DNA of 64,000 nucleotides from Thermotoga sp. Ku-13t (GTDB taxonomy: Bacteria > Thermotogota > Thermotogae > Thermotogales > DSM-5069), in the NCBI RefSeq assembly GCF_011057685.1, contig NZ_LNFY01000001.1, positions 558,001 to 622,000 on the forward strand, read 5' to 3'. This document shows positions 18,957-27,926 of the stretch, one piece after another (within the stretch, counting starts at the first letter, position 1; every line of letters starts with the position of its first letter). The translations under genes and the position numbers were made by a program. The notes under the pieces are model-generated. The model did not search any database and had not been told where the DNA came from. It saw nothing but the letters and a program-made list of their open reading frames with translations.

Positions 18957-19187
18957 TCACTTCACGTTGGGAAGCAGTATGCGCAGGATCTCTTCGTTCT
19001 TTATCCTCACGTAGCCCGCCTGGAGTTCCTGGAACGCGATAGAGACGGGGTTGTTGTCCTGAGTTGTGATGTAAGGTTTCGCGTATTCTTTGAGTGCCTC
19101 GGCCCTCTTCGCCACCGCTATGGGAATCGCGTACTTGTATGGGATCTTGCTCGACAGTCTGTCGTAATGCAAGATTTGCTTGCTCAT
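18957..19187 (-). CDS. rpoZ: DNA-directed RNA polymerase omega subunit
   Basis: 76 residues, normal for the small omega subunit that helps assemble RNA polymerase. The helical core reads [19 protein letters not shown], comparable with the conserved VAKRAREL region. It overlaps the gmk stop by 4 bp and is followed 4 bp later by coaBC. The conserved gene order strongly supports the call. Confidence 0.93.
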   Translation of the reverse strand: MSKQILHYDRLSSKIPYKYAIPIAVAKRAEALKEYAKPYITTQDNNPVSIAFQELQAGYVRIKNEEILRILLPNVK

Positions 19188-19807
19188 TGAGAGTCACCTC
19201 CGTCCGAAAAGATTTTGTGCGATCCGAGTCGCTCGATAACCCTTTCAACCTTCAGCTGTTCCGCAACGATTATAGACGTGAGCTGGTCGATCGATTCCTG
19301 CAGGTCCACGTTGACTATGAGGTACTGGAACTTCGGGATCTGTTCCAGTTCCTTCTTGGCGTCTTCGAGCCGTTTCATCATATCCTCCTGCCGTTCCGTA
19401 CCACGCCTCATTAAACGGCGCTTGAGTTCTTCGAAAGAAGGTGGAGCGATGAAAATGAACACCGCATCCTTCACCTTCTTCATCACCGTCATGGCACCCT
19501 GCACGTCGATGTCCAGTATGACGTTGACATTGTTCTTCAACTGTTCCTCGACGAACTTGCGCGGTGTGCCGTAGTAATAACCGTGCACCACGGCCCATTC
19601 CAAGAATTCATCCTGCTCCATCATGCACTTGAAGGTCCGTTCATCAACGAAAAAATAATCACGCCCATCGACCTCGTTGGGTCTCTTGGGCCTGGTCGTG
19701 CACGAAACGGAGAACACCACGTTTTTGACTTTTTTCATAACGCCGTCGATGATCGAAGTCTTGCCCACGCCTGAAGGGCCACTTATCACGTAGAGTACTC
19801 CCGCCAC
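19184..19807 (-). CDS. gmk: Guanylate kinase
   Basis: 207 residues. Phosphorylates GMP to GDP with ATP. P-loop is [11 protein letters not shown], the GMP-binding region has [19 protein letters not shown], and the lid and adenine regions follow ([28 protein letters not shown]). The start is GTG, 4 bp after the remA stop. Confidence 0.96.
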   Translation of the reverse strand: MAGVLYVISGPSGVGKTSIIDGVMKKVKNVVFSVSCTTRPKRPNEVDGRDYFFVDERTFKCMMEQDEFLEWAVVHGYYYGTPRKFVEEQLKNNVNVILDIDVQGAMTVMKKVKDAVFIFIAPPSFEELKRRLMRRGTERQEDMMKRLEDAKKELEQIPKFQYLIVNVDLQESIDQLTSIIVAEQLKVERVIERLGSHKIFSDGGDSQ

Positions 19808-19811
19808 AGAT

Positions 19812-20087
19812 CTACCTCACTTTGCTCAAAGTTTCTTCGATCTCTATCATAGACTGTTTGAACCTCTGGGCGATCGTCTCCGGCTGGATCGCGCTGAGTA
19901 TGATGTGGTTGCTGTCGGTGATGATGATCGCGCGCGTCTTGCGCCCGTACGTGGCGTCGATGAGTTTTCCTTCGTCCTTCGCTTCCTCCTTCAGCCTTTT
20001 CAGGGGTGCAGATTCCGGGTTCACTATCGCGATCACACGGTCACCCGAAATGACGTTCCCGAAACCTATGTTGATCAGGCCGTACAC
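19812..20087 (-). CDS. remA: RemA/DUF370 family regulator
   Basis: 91 residues. Start [13 protein letters not shown] and the [18 protein letters not shown] stretch are hallmarks of the RemA (YlzA) family. In Bacillus the oligomeric DNA-binding protein controls matrix genes. It lies between yicC and gmk, the usual place for this family across phyla. What it regulates in Thermotogales is not known; neighbouring nucleotide and coenzyme genes do not reveal it. Confidence 0.9.
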   Translation of the reverse strand: MYGLINIGFGNVISGDRVIAIVNPESAPLKRLKEEAKDEGKLIDATYGRKTRAIIITDSNHIILSAIQPETIAQRFKQSMIEIEETLSKVR

Positions 20088-20110
20088 ACTCTATACCTCC
20101 CCGGAATATT

Positions 20111-20989
20111 TCATTCCAAGTTCTGAACCTGCTCTCTGAACTGAGAAACGAGCAGTTTCCCTCTCAATGCAAGCTCTATCAGCTGCATGTCTTCAGACTT
20201 AGAAAGGATCGTGTTCAGCTCTCGAAGCATCTCCTGGGCGAGAAAGTCCAGATGGTTTCCAACCGCTTCGTCACTCCTGAGCAAATCTTTCGCACGCTTC
20301 AGATGGGACTCGAGCCTGTCGATCTCCTCGCGCACATCCAGTTTCTGCAGGTTCACCGCCACCAGATTTTCCAGAAGGTTCACGTCAATCTGAGCACCAC
20401 CCAGCAACTGCTGGATCTGTTCACGGATCTTCTCCCTCACCGATGGCATCGAATTGATGGCGATCTCTCTCAATCTGCGTGTCACCTGGTCCAGCTCGTC
20501 CAGAATGGCTCCAAGATGTTTCGAAATCTCTTCGCCCTCCCTGGCCCGTTCAACATCCAACTTTTCGAGGGCTTCTTTTACAACCGTCTCACAGAGTCGC
20601 CAGATCTCTTCTTGCTGGGACGGTGGAAGCTCAAACCTCACCAGTTCACGAAATCTGAGCAGATGGTCGAGATTCACGGGCTCCGGAATGCCGAGCCTGG
20701 TCACCAGTTCTTCGAAACCGTCGTAGTACACCTTGGCGAGTCCAAAGTCGATCCGCAGTGCCTGCACGGGTGGCGTGAGGAACTCAACGTACAACTTCAA
20801 CGACACCTTACCTCGCCTGATGCATCCTTGAACGAGCTTAGTCAGCTCAATCTCACGGGAAGAAAAGAACGAAGGAACGCTGACTTCGATGTTGAGATAG
20901 CGTGAATTGAAAGTCTTCAGCTCACAATCGATCCTGTATTCGTTGAGTACTTTTTCTACCTTCGCATAGCCTGTCATACTTTTCGGCAA
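20111..20989 (-). CDS. yicC: YicC family endoribonuclease/stress protein
   Basis: About 292 residues from TTG at 20989, giving the usual N-terminus PKSMTGYAK. The longer ATG form at 21010 is unlikely because that ATG forms part of a TATAAT -10 box. The N-terminal YicC-like domain includes FNSRYLNIEV and the C-terminal DUF1732 domain ends EMLRELNTILSKSED with GKLLVSQFREQVQNLE. E. coli YicC is reported to be an RNase. It leads the conserved operon to coaBC. Confidence 0.88.
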   Translation of the reverse strand: MPKSMTGYAKVEKVLNEYRIDCELKTFNSRYLNIEVSVPSFFSSREIELTKLVQGCIRRGKVSLKLYVEFLTPPVQALRIDFGLAKVYYDGFEELVTRLGIPEPVNLDHLLRFRELVRFELPPSQQEEIWRLCETVVKEALEKLDVERAREGEEISKHLGAILDELDQVTRRLREIAINSMPSVREKIREQIQQLLGGAQIDVNLLENLVAVNLQKLDVREEIDRLESHLKRAKDLLRSDEAVGNHLDFLAQEMLRELNTILSKSEDMQLIELALRGKLLVSQFREQVQNLE

Positions 20990-21008
20990 AGGTACCACTT
21001 CCTTAAAC

Positions 21009-21014
21009 ATTATA
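21009..21014 (-). promoter_or_regulatory. -10 box for the yicC-coaBC operon
   Basis: TATAAT on the minus strand 20 bp before the TTG start of yicC. A TTGACC lies only 9 bp upstream of it, too close to serve, so the -35 is unclear. Its overlap with the upstream ATG argues for the shorter yicC reading frame. Confidence 0.45.
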
Positions 21015-21076
21015 GCATTTCTCGGTCAAATAATAACTTGATTCGACCGTTTTTCTTTTCGAATCTCGTTGTTTCT

Positions 21077-23251
21077 TCAAAAAGCTGCTCCAAATCTAAA
21101 GAACGGCTTGAAGTTCTCCCAGGTCCATTGACCGTTGAAATCGTAGGCGACGCCGAACCCCATCACGCCGAGCATCGGAACCGCGATGTCCAGTTCCGGT
21201 CCAGCTGTGAGCCTCAGCGTGGGTTGAGCGAGCGTTTCACCCGTTCCTCCAGCATCCACGAACGCCAGCATGTACATGGGCAAGGTCTGAGATTTCAGAT
21301 CGTACCTCAACTCTCCAGAAGCCAGAATGCCTGCTTTGGCCTTGGTACCATCAACGCCACGTACAGAGTCGATTCCGTAGAAGAGGATCGTTTCCTCGGT
21401 CGAACCCGGATTGGTGTACTTATCCAGGAGAACTGCACTCGTGAAGAATCTGAATGCGGCGACGAGCTGTTCGTTCCAGACGGGCATGAACATGCGCACA
21501 TCGAGCCGGAACTTCCAGTAATCTCTGTCTGCCAGGTCGAACAGACCGGCTTTGTCCAGACCGAAGTAGAGGTACCGACCCTGCGTTGGGAAGATCGGAT
21601 CACTCCTGGTGTCGTAAGAATAGTTGCCCGAAAGGATGAGCGTGTTCTCCGAGAAATCGGTGTAGGTTCTGTTCTCGTAAGTCACGCCTCCACCGAACGC
21701 ATGTCCGGCGAACCTGAGCGTGGAAGCGTTGCCTCCAACTTTGAAAATTTGCGTGGAATTCGTCCATTCGTAGCTGAAGAGTGCACCAAGCGTTGCCGGC
21801 AATTTGAACGGTTTTCTGATGGAGTAATCGAACTGTATCAACCTGCTCTCAAAACCGAGCTTCAGGGTGGTCGCGAACGTCTGACCATAACCGAAGGGGT
21901 TGATCGTCGAGAAAAACAGTTCACCTAAGAACCCTTCGTACCAAGGCCTGTCTTTCACGGGGCTCCAGGAAATTCCACCACTGAGGCTGAACTTCTTGTC
22001 TTTCTCTTTGACCTCGACCACGACGTTCACGTCGCGGTTTTCGGGCTTACCCACAGGATAAACCTTCACGGCTTCGAAGAACTGCGTCCTGTTCAATGCT
22101 GAGACAGTATCGTAGAAGTCTTTCTGACTGAGCGGTTGACCGGGTTTGAAGGTGACGAGGTCATCGATGACATACGTCTTGGTCCCCTCAAAACCTTTGA
22201 ACTCGACGTTCACTACGTACTTCTCGATGATTCTGAACTGCAAGGTTTTGTCCTGCTCCTGGACCACAACGTGACACAGAGGATATCCTTTCTCTTTGTA
22301 AAGATCTATTATCGCCTGCATCGATCTCAGAACGTCCGAGTTTCTCACCAGCCTGTACTCTCCAACGGACACCACCTTGCGCAATTGCTCAGAGCTTATC
22401 AGCTCGTTCCCGGAAAATTCGATCTTTTCGTACACCTTACCTTCGTCCGGTACGTACCTGGGCTGGACCACCTTCACCTTCATGGCCACAGCTTTCTCAG
22501 GAACGTTCGGAATTTCGATCTTCTCGAAGTCTATGGAAGTTTCCGGGCCAAAGTAGATGTAGTTCGCGAGCGTGAACAGCACAGAAGAGATGTCGTTCAC
22601 CGTCGGATAACAGCGCTTTATGTCCTTGATCAGTATTCTCAACAACGAGGGCGTTGTGTAGTAATCCTTAAGCGTGTCGATCTTTATCTGTTTTCTCACC
22701 TGAGCGATGTCCAGCCCTTCGGTCTCACCGACGAAATACACGTCCCAGAGAGCGTACGGAACGATGCTGAAAAAGTACGTGTTGTCTTTGAAATCGCCGC
22801 TTATTTCAACGAGGAAATAACCAGCCTCGTCAAACTTCTGTTTGATCGCGTTGAGGCTTTCTCTCACCTTTGACATGTTGAGGGCTTTACCTTTTTCGAG
22901 CGTAACGACACTGGCAAGGTCTGTCAACTTCACCAGCTCCGGACCTTCCAGGTTCAGCTTCCAGTCTCTGACGATGGGATTCTCCTGGACAACGAACTGG
23001 AGGACGAAGCGCCCCTCCGATGCGACCAGTTTCGGTTCCAGGGATGAGAAATAACCCACATCGAAGATCTTCTTTGCGATCTCCGCAATGGCTTCGTCTT
23101 TCAACTCCACCTCAAGGTAGTCCTTCACAAGAGGCATCAGCTCTTTCTCCGATACCGTCACCAAGCCGACGAACTTCACGTCCGATATGACGATTGCGTA
23201 GATTGTCAATCCGAGGATCAACGAAAGTAGCGAAACGAGGACCCTCTTCAT
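21077..23251 (-). CDS. bamA: Outer membrane protein assembly factor BamA/Omp85
   Basis: 724 residues. A signal peptide (RVLVSLLSLILGLTIYA) precedes several POTRA domains, each with a VKFVGL-like or IEFSGNELISSEQLRK-like start, to about residue 430. The C-terminal 16-strand barrel includes LSGGISWSPVKDRPWYEGF, YSYDTRSDPIFPTQGRYL and the lid-type VRGVDG. The last residue is Phe (FFRFGAAF), the outer-membrane beta-signal. It inserts proteins into the toga outer membrane. It overlaps the downstream HATPase stop-start by one base. Confidence 0.93.
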   Translation of the reverse strand: MKRVLVSLLSLILGLTIYAIVISDVKFVGLVTVSEKELMPLVKDYLEVELKDEAIAEIAKKIFDVGYFSSLEPKLVASEGRFVLQFVVQENPIVRDWKLNLEGPELVKLTDLASVVTLEKGKALNMSKVRESLNAIKQKFDEAGYFLVEISGDFKDNTYFFSIVPYALWDVYFVGETEGLDIAQVRKQIKIDTLKDYYTTPSLLRILIKDIKRCYPTVNDISSVLFTLANYIYFGPETSIDFEKIEIPNVPEKAVAMKVKVVQPRYVPDEGKVYEKIEFSGNELISSEQLRKVVSVGEYRLVRNSDVLRSMQAIIDLYKEKGYPLCHVVVQEQDKTLQFRIIEKYVVNVEFKGFEGTKTYVIDDLVTFKPGQPLSQKDFYDTVSALNRTQFFEAVKVYPVGKPENRDVNVVVEVKEKDKKFSLSGGISWSPVKDRPWYEGFLGELFFSTINPFGYGQTFATTLKLGFESRLIQFDYSIRKPFKLPATLGALFSYEWTNSTQIFKVGGNASTLRFAGHAFGGGVTYENRTYTDFSENTLILSGNYSYDTRSDPIFPTQGRYLYFGLDKAGLFDLADRDYWKFRLDVRMFMPVWNEQLVAAFRFFTSAVLLDKYTNPGSTEETILFYGIDSVRGVDGTKAKAGILASGELRYDLKSQTLPMYMLAFVDAGGTGETLAQPTLRLTAGPELDIAVPMLGVMGFGVAYDFNGQWTWENFKPFFRFGAAF

Positions 23252-23808
23252 TATGATACCTCCTTCTCAAACAAGTCCTTCTCGAGTTCCTCGAGGACCT
23301 CGTAAAGGGACTTGATCACCACCGGCGAAGAAAGATCGCCGAGAACTTCCATCAATTGGGTTGTCGTCAGCGCGTAGCAATCGTCTTTGTAGCATCTTTC
23401 TACGCACAATTCTACACCTTCAGGAGTCCCTGTCAGCAAGGTCACCAGACAGCCCACCACGTCGCCGATTTCCTGGCAGTCGATGTGGTCCGTGTTGAAG
23501 CACGCTGTCACTCTCGTTCCTTTTCCCTTCTCGCTCTCCAGCTTCACGTATCCCCCCGTGGCCTCCGCCGCCTGTTTCAAAAATGGAAGTCCAAGGCCAA
23601 CCCTGCGAACCTTTGGATCACGCGTGGTGTAGAAGGGATCGAACACCCTTAAAATTTCTTCCTGTGTCATCCCCACCCCATCGTCTTCGACGGTGAAACA
23701 GAATCTGCTGTCGTTCTGGACGATCCTCAGCCTGATCTTTTTGGCTTGTGCCTTGAAGGAGTTCTGAACGATGTCCATCACATGGTCTACGATGGTTCTC
23801 AATCCCAT
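23251..23808 (-). CDS. Histidine-kinase-like ATPase without phosphoacceptor domain
   Basis: 185 residues. The ATP-binding fold has the N box VDHVMDIVQNSFKA, G1 VEDDGVGM, F box FDPFYTT and G2 VGLGLPFLKQ. It begins directly with the N box, so there is no dimerisation/His domain. The C-terminal third is cysteine-bearing (DCQEIGDVVGC, LCVERCYKDDC), a possible redox or metal site. It follows the PHP gene with overlapping stop and start and belongs to the five-gene module described in the findings. Known relatives sit by [FeFe]-hydrogenase genes; a kinase or anti-sigma role is inference. Confidence 0.8.
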   Translation of the reverse strand: MGLRTIVDHVMDIVQNSFKAQAKKIRLRIVQNDSRFCFTVEDDGVGMTQEEILRVFDPFYTTRDPKVRRVGLGLPFLKQAAEATGGYVKLESEKGKGTRVTACFNTDHIDCQEIGDVVGCLVTLLTGTPEGVELCVERCYKDDCYALTTTQLMEVLGDLSSPVVIKSLYEVLEELEKDLFEKEVS

Positions 23809-24512
23809 ATCGTCAGCACCCTGCTTTCGTCAGGGTCGCGTAAGAAATTGAAGAACTGTTCTGCATTTTTCACATCGAGATCGAAGCGCGTGAACCTGCA
23901 ACCGATCTCGTCGATCCTGTGCGCATCCGAACTGGTCAGCGGGATGTAACCCGCTCTCAGCACTTTCTGCCAGCCGTCCTTCGTCCTGACCTCCGCGAAC
24001 CTTACCCCATCGTTCGGTGGAAACATTCCAAGCTGGTAAAGCAAACCGAACTGTCTGTCCACATGCGCGTACGCGGGTACACCACCGAAATCGAGGATCA
24101 GCTGTACGATCTCTCCGACACTGAGATCAGCAGCGACCAGAAGATACTCTTCCTTGATCGAGAGGAATTCGTCTCTCTCGTTCACTAAAAGCTGATAACC
24201 CAGCACTTCAGGATCCAGATGCACCTTTGGAAGATAAGCGTTCAGAACTTCACAGAACTTTCTGGCCTTCCCAACGCTGGAAAAATACGCCAGTACGTGG
24301 ACTTCCTCTCTCGACGTCACTTCGACACCTGGCAAGAAGATCGTACCACACGTTTTCTCGAAAGCCTCCAGATTTTCACAGCTGTTGTGGTCACATATGG
24401 ACAGAACGTCGATCTTCTCCTGCTTCGCTTTTGAACAAACTGCACCGGGGACCATCGTTATGTCCGCACACGGTGAAAGACACGAGTGAACGTGTAAATC
24501 AGCCCTGATCAC
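23799..24512 (-). CDS. PHP-domain metal-dependent phosphoesterase
   Basis: 237 residues. Metal-binding motifs of PHP proteins are present: RADLHVHSCLSPCAD at the start, ICDHNSCEN, VEVTSREEVHVLAYF, YAHVDRQFG and TSSDAHRIDEIG. Such enzymes hydrolyse phosphate esters or nucleotides using a trinuclear centre. It overlaps the DRTGG gene by 4 bp and the ATPase gene by 10 bp, so the module is made as a unit. It may remove a signal molecule or phosphate made by the partners; that is inference. Confidence 0.85.
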   Translation of the reverse strand: MIRADLHVHSCLSPCADITMVPGAVCSKAKQEKIDVLSICDHNSCENLEAFEKTCGTIFLPGVEVTSREEVHVLAYFSSVGKARKFCEVLNAYLPKVHLDPEVLGYQLLVNERDEFLSIKEEYLLVAADLSVGEIVQLILDFGGVPAYAHVDRQFGLLYQLGMFPPNDGVRFAEVRTKDGWQKVLRAGYIPLTSSDAHRIDEIGCRFTRFDLDVKNAEQFFNFLRDPDESRVLTIWD

Positions 24513-24841
24513 GGTTCTATGCCCATCCCATACAACTTTCCAGCGATCTCAAAAGGGCTCTTCTCTGTTCTCAAAAGGCACAGGCCCTCCACCTTCGCCT
24601 TTTCAACGGTCTCGTTCGAGAAGTTGTGGCCGTTACAGAGCACGATGGCGCGGATTCCCGTTATGACAGAGACCGCCACAATGTTCACGTGAGATTGCAC
24701 CGTCACCCATATTGAATCGGGCTTGGCGTGCGCCATCACCTCGCTCAAAAGGTCCCCAACACACCCATGCTTCACTTCGACGTCACAGTTTCCACAGCAG
24801 ACCTCAAGGCCCAGCGCTTCGACGATGCTCGACACCCTCAT
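24509..24841 (-). CDS. Small DRTGG-domain protein (first copy)
   Basis: 110 residues, a single DRTGG-like ligand-binding domain. Typical features are the N-terminal VSSIVEALGLEVCCG, a central AHAKPDSIWVTVQSHVNIVAV, and the end FEIAGKLYGMGIEP. It has five cysteines. The equivalent C-terminal pattern in the second copy is [14 protein letters not shown], so the two are paralogues within one operon. DRTGG domains occur with CBS domains and are thought to bind nucleotides; function here is unknown. Confidence 0.75.
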   Translation of the reverse strand: MRVSSIVEALGLEVCCGNCDVEVKHGCVGDLLSEVMAHAKPDSIWVTVQSHVNIVAVSVITGIRAIVLCNGHNFSNETVEKAKVEGLCLLRTEKSPFEIAGKLYGMGIEP

Positions 24842-25785
24842 TTGTTCCCCTCCCTGTCCCTGCGGAACTCCATCTCGACCACCACCCCCGCACCGACTTT
24901 GGAAACAACCATCAGGTTGTCAGAACAACGTTTCATGTTCGTGAAACCCATGCCAGCGCCAAAGCCGAGCTCTCGAACGTAATCCGGTGCGGTAGAATAA
25001 CCCTCCTTCATCGCCAGTTCGACGTTGTCGATGCCCTTCCCAGTGTCTTCCACGCGTACGAAGATCCGATCGGGCTTAACGAAACAGTATATAACCCCGG
25101 TGCTTCCACTGTGTATCACTACGTTGGTTTCGGCTTCGTAAGTGGCGATGGCCACCCTCCTGGCGGTCTCCGGATCGACCCCCTTGGAGAGGAGGAACTG
25201 TCTCAGTTTGGAAGCCCCTATGCCGGCGAGATTGATGTCGTAATAATCTATCGGGAAGAAGAAATCGGCTCCGGATTTGTCCAGGCTTTCTCCAGTGATC
25301 AAAGACCGTTCGAAGTAATCGGGACTTTCAAGCACTTCTTTCCGCCGCTCGTCATGCAGATACACCAAGCCGAGCCTTGCGAGCAGCGCCATCATCACAT
25401 CGTTCTTGGTCACTATCCCCACCAGTCTGTTGTTCTCATCCACGACCGGAAAACGACCATAAGAATAACGCTCAAATGTTTCTATGATGTCCTTCAGCGT
25501 GTCGGTGACCTTCAGACACACGACTTTCTTCGTCATGTGATCCTGAACCTTCTCGTCTATGTAGCCTCCTTCGAGTGCCTTGATGATGTCTTCGATGCTC
25601 ACGATGCCAACGACCTTCCTCTCCGAATCCACCACGGGAACACCGGAGATGCGCTTTATTCTCAATATTTCCTTGACCTGTCTGAGCGTTCTGTCCGGAT
25701 GCACGGAGATGACGTTGGGGTTCATCACTTCAACCACAGGCATGTCGAGGAAAAAACTCTGAACACGATCGAGGACCTTTTCCAT
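24838..25785 (-). CDS. CBS-domain pair fused to anti-sigma-type HATPase
   Basis: 315 residues. Two CBS units span about residues 14-140 (MNPNVISVHPDRTLRQV, then MTKKVVCLKVTDTL). An RsbW/SpoIIAB-like ATPase follows: N box ATYEAETNVVIHS, G1 VEDTGKGID, G2 LGFGAGMGFTNMKRC. CBS pairs sense adenine nucleotides, so this could couple energy state to a Ser/Thr kinase or anti-sigma activity. No sigma factor or antagonist is in the window. It overlaps the DRTGG gene by 4 bp. Confidence 0.85.
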   Translation of the reverse strand: MEKVLDRVQSFFLDMPVVEVMNPNVISVHPDRTLRQVKEILRIKRISGVPVVDSERKVVGIVSIEDIIKALEGGYIDEKVQDHMTKKVVCLKVTDTLKDIIETFERYSYGRFPVVDENNRLVGIVTKNDVMMALLARLGLVYLHDERRKEVLESPDYFERSLITGESLDKSGADFFFPIDYYDINLAGIGASKLRQFLLSKGVDPETARRVAIATYEAETNVVIHSGSTGVIYCFVKPDRIFVRVEDTGKGIDNVELAMKEGYSTAPDYVRELGFGAGMGFTNMKRCSDNLMVVSKVGAGVVVEMEFRRDREGNK

Positions 25786-25788
25786 CTT

Positions 25789-26151
25789 TCACACTTCCCA
25801 GATGGGTTTGATACCTTTGGCGTAGAGCCTGCCACACGCTTCGAACATGGACATCCTGGTCACAGCCAGCACGATCCCGCTGGACTCAGCCATCTCGATG
25901 GTCTCGGCAGGGATAGTTTCCCTCCTGACGATCACCACCGCGGGTATACCTACCACTTCGGCGGTTCTGATGACCTGGGGCGTGCACAGACCGGTGATCA
26001 AAATCGCGTCCGGCTTCGCTATTGCGAGGACTTCACTCATCAAATCCGAGGCGGCTGCGCGTTCGAACTGCAGTTGATCAGCCTTTTGAGCGTTGGCCAC
26101 AACCTTTGCCCTGAGCTCAGACAGAATCTCCGTCAGTTTCATTGAAATCAC
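25789..26151 (-). CDS. Small DRTGG-domain protein (second copy)
   Basis: 120 residues, paralogue of the 24509 gene. Seen are [37 protein letters not shown], and [18 protein letters not shown]. It is first of the five-gene module and overlaps the thyX stop by 4 bp, so the module may be transcribed from the zinc-transporter/pterin operon upstream. Confidence 0.75.
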   Translation of the reverse strand: MISMKLTEILSELRAKVVANAQKADQLQFERAAASDLMSEVLAIAKPDAILITGLCTPQVIRTAEVVGIPAVVIVRRETIPAETIEMAESSGIVLAVTRMSMFEACGRLYAKGIKPIWEV

Positions 26152-26777
26152 CCCTTCAACAGATCGCCCCTGTAAGAATGCTTGACGAACGCCTCATAAC
26201 TCTTCGGACAGATCGCTTTGAAGATCTGCGCGACGGCGAGCGCGTACTGCTGCATCTCCCACTGCGCGTGCGAATCGGCACGAAGCGAGAGAAAATTCAT
26301 CAAACTCCTGGCGTTGACCGTCCAGATGAACTGGGTGTACAGCGCCGTCGGCAGTACCATGCGCGCGATTTCTTTACGCACACCAGAGTCGACCAGCTCC
26401 TGGTAAGTTTTGTAGGAGAATTCGTAAACCTCCTTCATCTTCTCTATGAACCTCTCATCGAGCCTCTCCTTGCTCGGGATGTAAAACTCGTCTTCGTACT
26501 CGGTGTAACGGCCGCTGAGTTCGTTGTAGGAAGCGATCCTGTGCCTCATCCACTGCCTGGCAACGAAGATGGGACACTTGACGTGGAACGTGAAGGTGAC
26601 GTGCTCAAAGGGGGTCTCGTGGTGATTCTTCATCAAGAATTCGATCAGGCGCCTGTCCTGTTCTTCATCGCCCGGCTGTGAAGCGTGGCAGATCCTAGCG
26701 GCCCTGACCACCGATGTATCGTCCCCCATGTGATCGATCAGCTCGACGAAACCCTTGTCGAGAACCTTGATGCGCAT
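26148..26777 (-). CDS. thyX: Flavin-dependent thymidylate synthase ThyX
   Basis: 209 residues from the ATG at 26777, with GGAGG seven bases upstream; a preceding ATG at 26780 overlaps the folE2 stop. Makes dTMP using FAD, NADPH and methylene-tetrahydrofolate. The signature is [16 protein letters not shown], and the start [18 protein letters not shown] resembles the T. maritima protein. It lies after folE2, which supplies the folate pathway. Confidence 0.96.
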   Translation of the reverse strand: MRIKVLDKGFVELIDHMGDDTSVVRAARICHASQPGDEEQDRRLIEFLMKNHHETPFEHVTFTFHVKCPIFVARQWMRHRIASYNELSGRYTEYEDEFYIPSKERLDERFIEKMKEVYEFSYKTYQELVDSGVRKEIARMVLPTALYTQFIWTVNARSLMNFLSLRADSHAQWEMQQYALAVAQIFKAICPKSYEAFVKHSYRGDLLKG

Positions 26778-26779
26778 CA

Positions 26780-27556
26780 TTATTCCTCCTTGTACTTCGT
26801 CACGCACGCATAGGCGTTGTGCGCGTGGATGGATTCGAAACTCTCAACCTCGACTTTGTACCAATAGATCCTCTCGTCGGCGTTCAGTTTCAGGGCGATC
26901 TCCCTGGCCACGTCCTCCACGAACCTTGGATTGTCGTAAGCCTTCTCTGTGATGAATTTCTCGTCCGGCCTCTTGAGTATAGTATAAATCGGGGCACTCG
27001 CCGCCTGTTCTGCGTACTCTATGAGTTCTTCAAACCAGACCAGTTTCTTCGATCTTATGTGGATCCAGACAATCGCCCTCTGGTTGTGCGCGCCTCGCTC
27101 GCTTATCTCCTTCGAGCATGGACACAGCGTGAGCACAGGCACACCAACGCTGACGATGAAGTCGTACTTTTCGTGCGTCTTCTGACCCTCGATCCTGCAC
27201 GTGTAGCTGAGGAAACTCTTCTGGTTTGAAACGGGAGCCTTCTTCAACATGAAATAAGGGAACTCTATCTCAACCCTGGCGGTGGAAGCCTTCAGTTTGC
27301 CCCTCAACTCCTCGAGCATCTGTCTGATCAGTTTTGGGTCGATCCCGAGCCTGTATCTGTTCAGAACCTCGACAAACCTGCTCATGTGCGTGCCACGGAA
27401 ATGCTCGGGAAGATCGACGTACATGTTTATTCTGGCGACAGTGTCCTGATAACCGTTAGTTCTGTCCATTACCGTGATGGGATAGGAAAGATTTCTTATG
27501 CCGACTCTCTGCAGATAAACGTTCCTATCATCCCTCTGACTCTGCACGTCCTTCAT
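26780..27556 (-). CDS. folE2: GTP cyclohydrolase FolE2 (type IB)
   Basis: 258 residues. Converts GTP to dihydroneopterin triphosphate, the first step to folate and to queuosine precursors. Family marks are [35 protein letters not shown] with the metal Cys, and [12 protein letters not shown]. Unlike FolE1 it can use metals other than zinc. It overlaps queD by 29 bp and abuts thyX, and the zinc-type ABC transporter is in the same operon. Confidence 0.94.
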   Translation of the reverse strand: MKDVQSQRDDRNVYLQRVGIRNLSYPITVMDRTNGYQDTVARINMYVDLPEHFRGTHMSRFVEVLNRYRLGIDPKLIRQMLEELRGKLKASTARVEIEFPYFMLKKAPVSNQKSFLSYTCRIEGQKTHEKYDFIVSVGVPVLTLCPCSKEISERGAHNQRAIVWIHIRSKKLVWFEELIEYAEQAASAPIYTILKRPDEKFITEKAYDNPRFVEDVAREIALKLNADERIYWYKVEVESFESIHAHNAYACVTKYKEE

Positions 27557-27926
27557 CGTTCACTCCCCTGTAAGTGACGAAGGATTCTGGCGTTTCCCAG
27601 ACGGTCACTTCGTACAGCCTCCTCCTTTCGTTCTTCAGCAAAGGTTCGAGCCTGTTCCACACCCACCTGGCTATGTTCTCCGCTGTGGGCTGCGGGATGA
27701 TCCTGTTCAGATAGCTGTGGTCCAGCAGGGAAAGAACGTGCTGCGCCACGATCTGCTTGAGTTCGACGAAATCGATGATCATGCCCTCTTCGTCGGGTTC
27801 TCCGATCAGCGTCACGCGCAGCCTGTAGGTGTGACCGTGCAGACTCTCGCACTTTCCTCTGTATCGCTCCAAATTGTGTGCGGCATCGAACACGAAATCC
27901 TTCGAAAGCAGATACACACCTATCAC
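27528..27926 (-). CDS. queD: 6-carboxytetrahydropterin synthase QueD-like (PTPS family)
   Basis: 132 residues. The zinc His residues are in FDAAHNL and SLHGHTYRL, and the catalytic Cys is in RGKCESLHGH. GMIIDFVELKQ, LDHSYLN, PTAENIARWVWNRL and VTVWETPES are typical. It acts after a GTP cyclohydrolase, here encoded next. The Cys-x3-His spacing fits the QueD/PTPS-III split, so a role in folate synthesis cannot be excluded. Confidence 0.88.
   Translation of the reverse strand: MIGVYLLSKDFVFDAAHNLERYRGKCESLHGHTYRLRVTLIGEPDEEGMIIDFVELKQIVAQHVLSLLDHSYLNRIIPQPTAENIARWVWNRLEPLLKNERRRLYEVTVWETPESFVTYRGVNDEGRAESEG

Noticed and set aside
17789-19042. 417-codon plus-strand ORF opposite coaBC and rpoZ
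   Set aside because: Shadow of conserved coaBC and rpoZ; the composition is non-protein-like.
21005-21016. ATG at 21010 as the start of yicC
   Set aside because: It is part of a TATAAT -10 box and gives an N-terminal extension unlike the family, which begins close to SMTGYAK.
24712-26145. 477-codon plus-strand ORF opposite the DRTGG/CBS genes
   Set aside because: It is antisense to four well-supported genes, lacks a ribosome-binding site and its protein is His/Arg-rich and featureless, as expected of a shadow.
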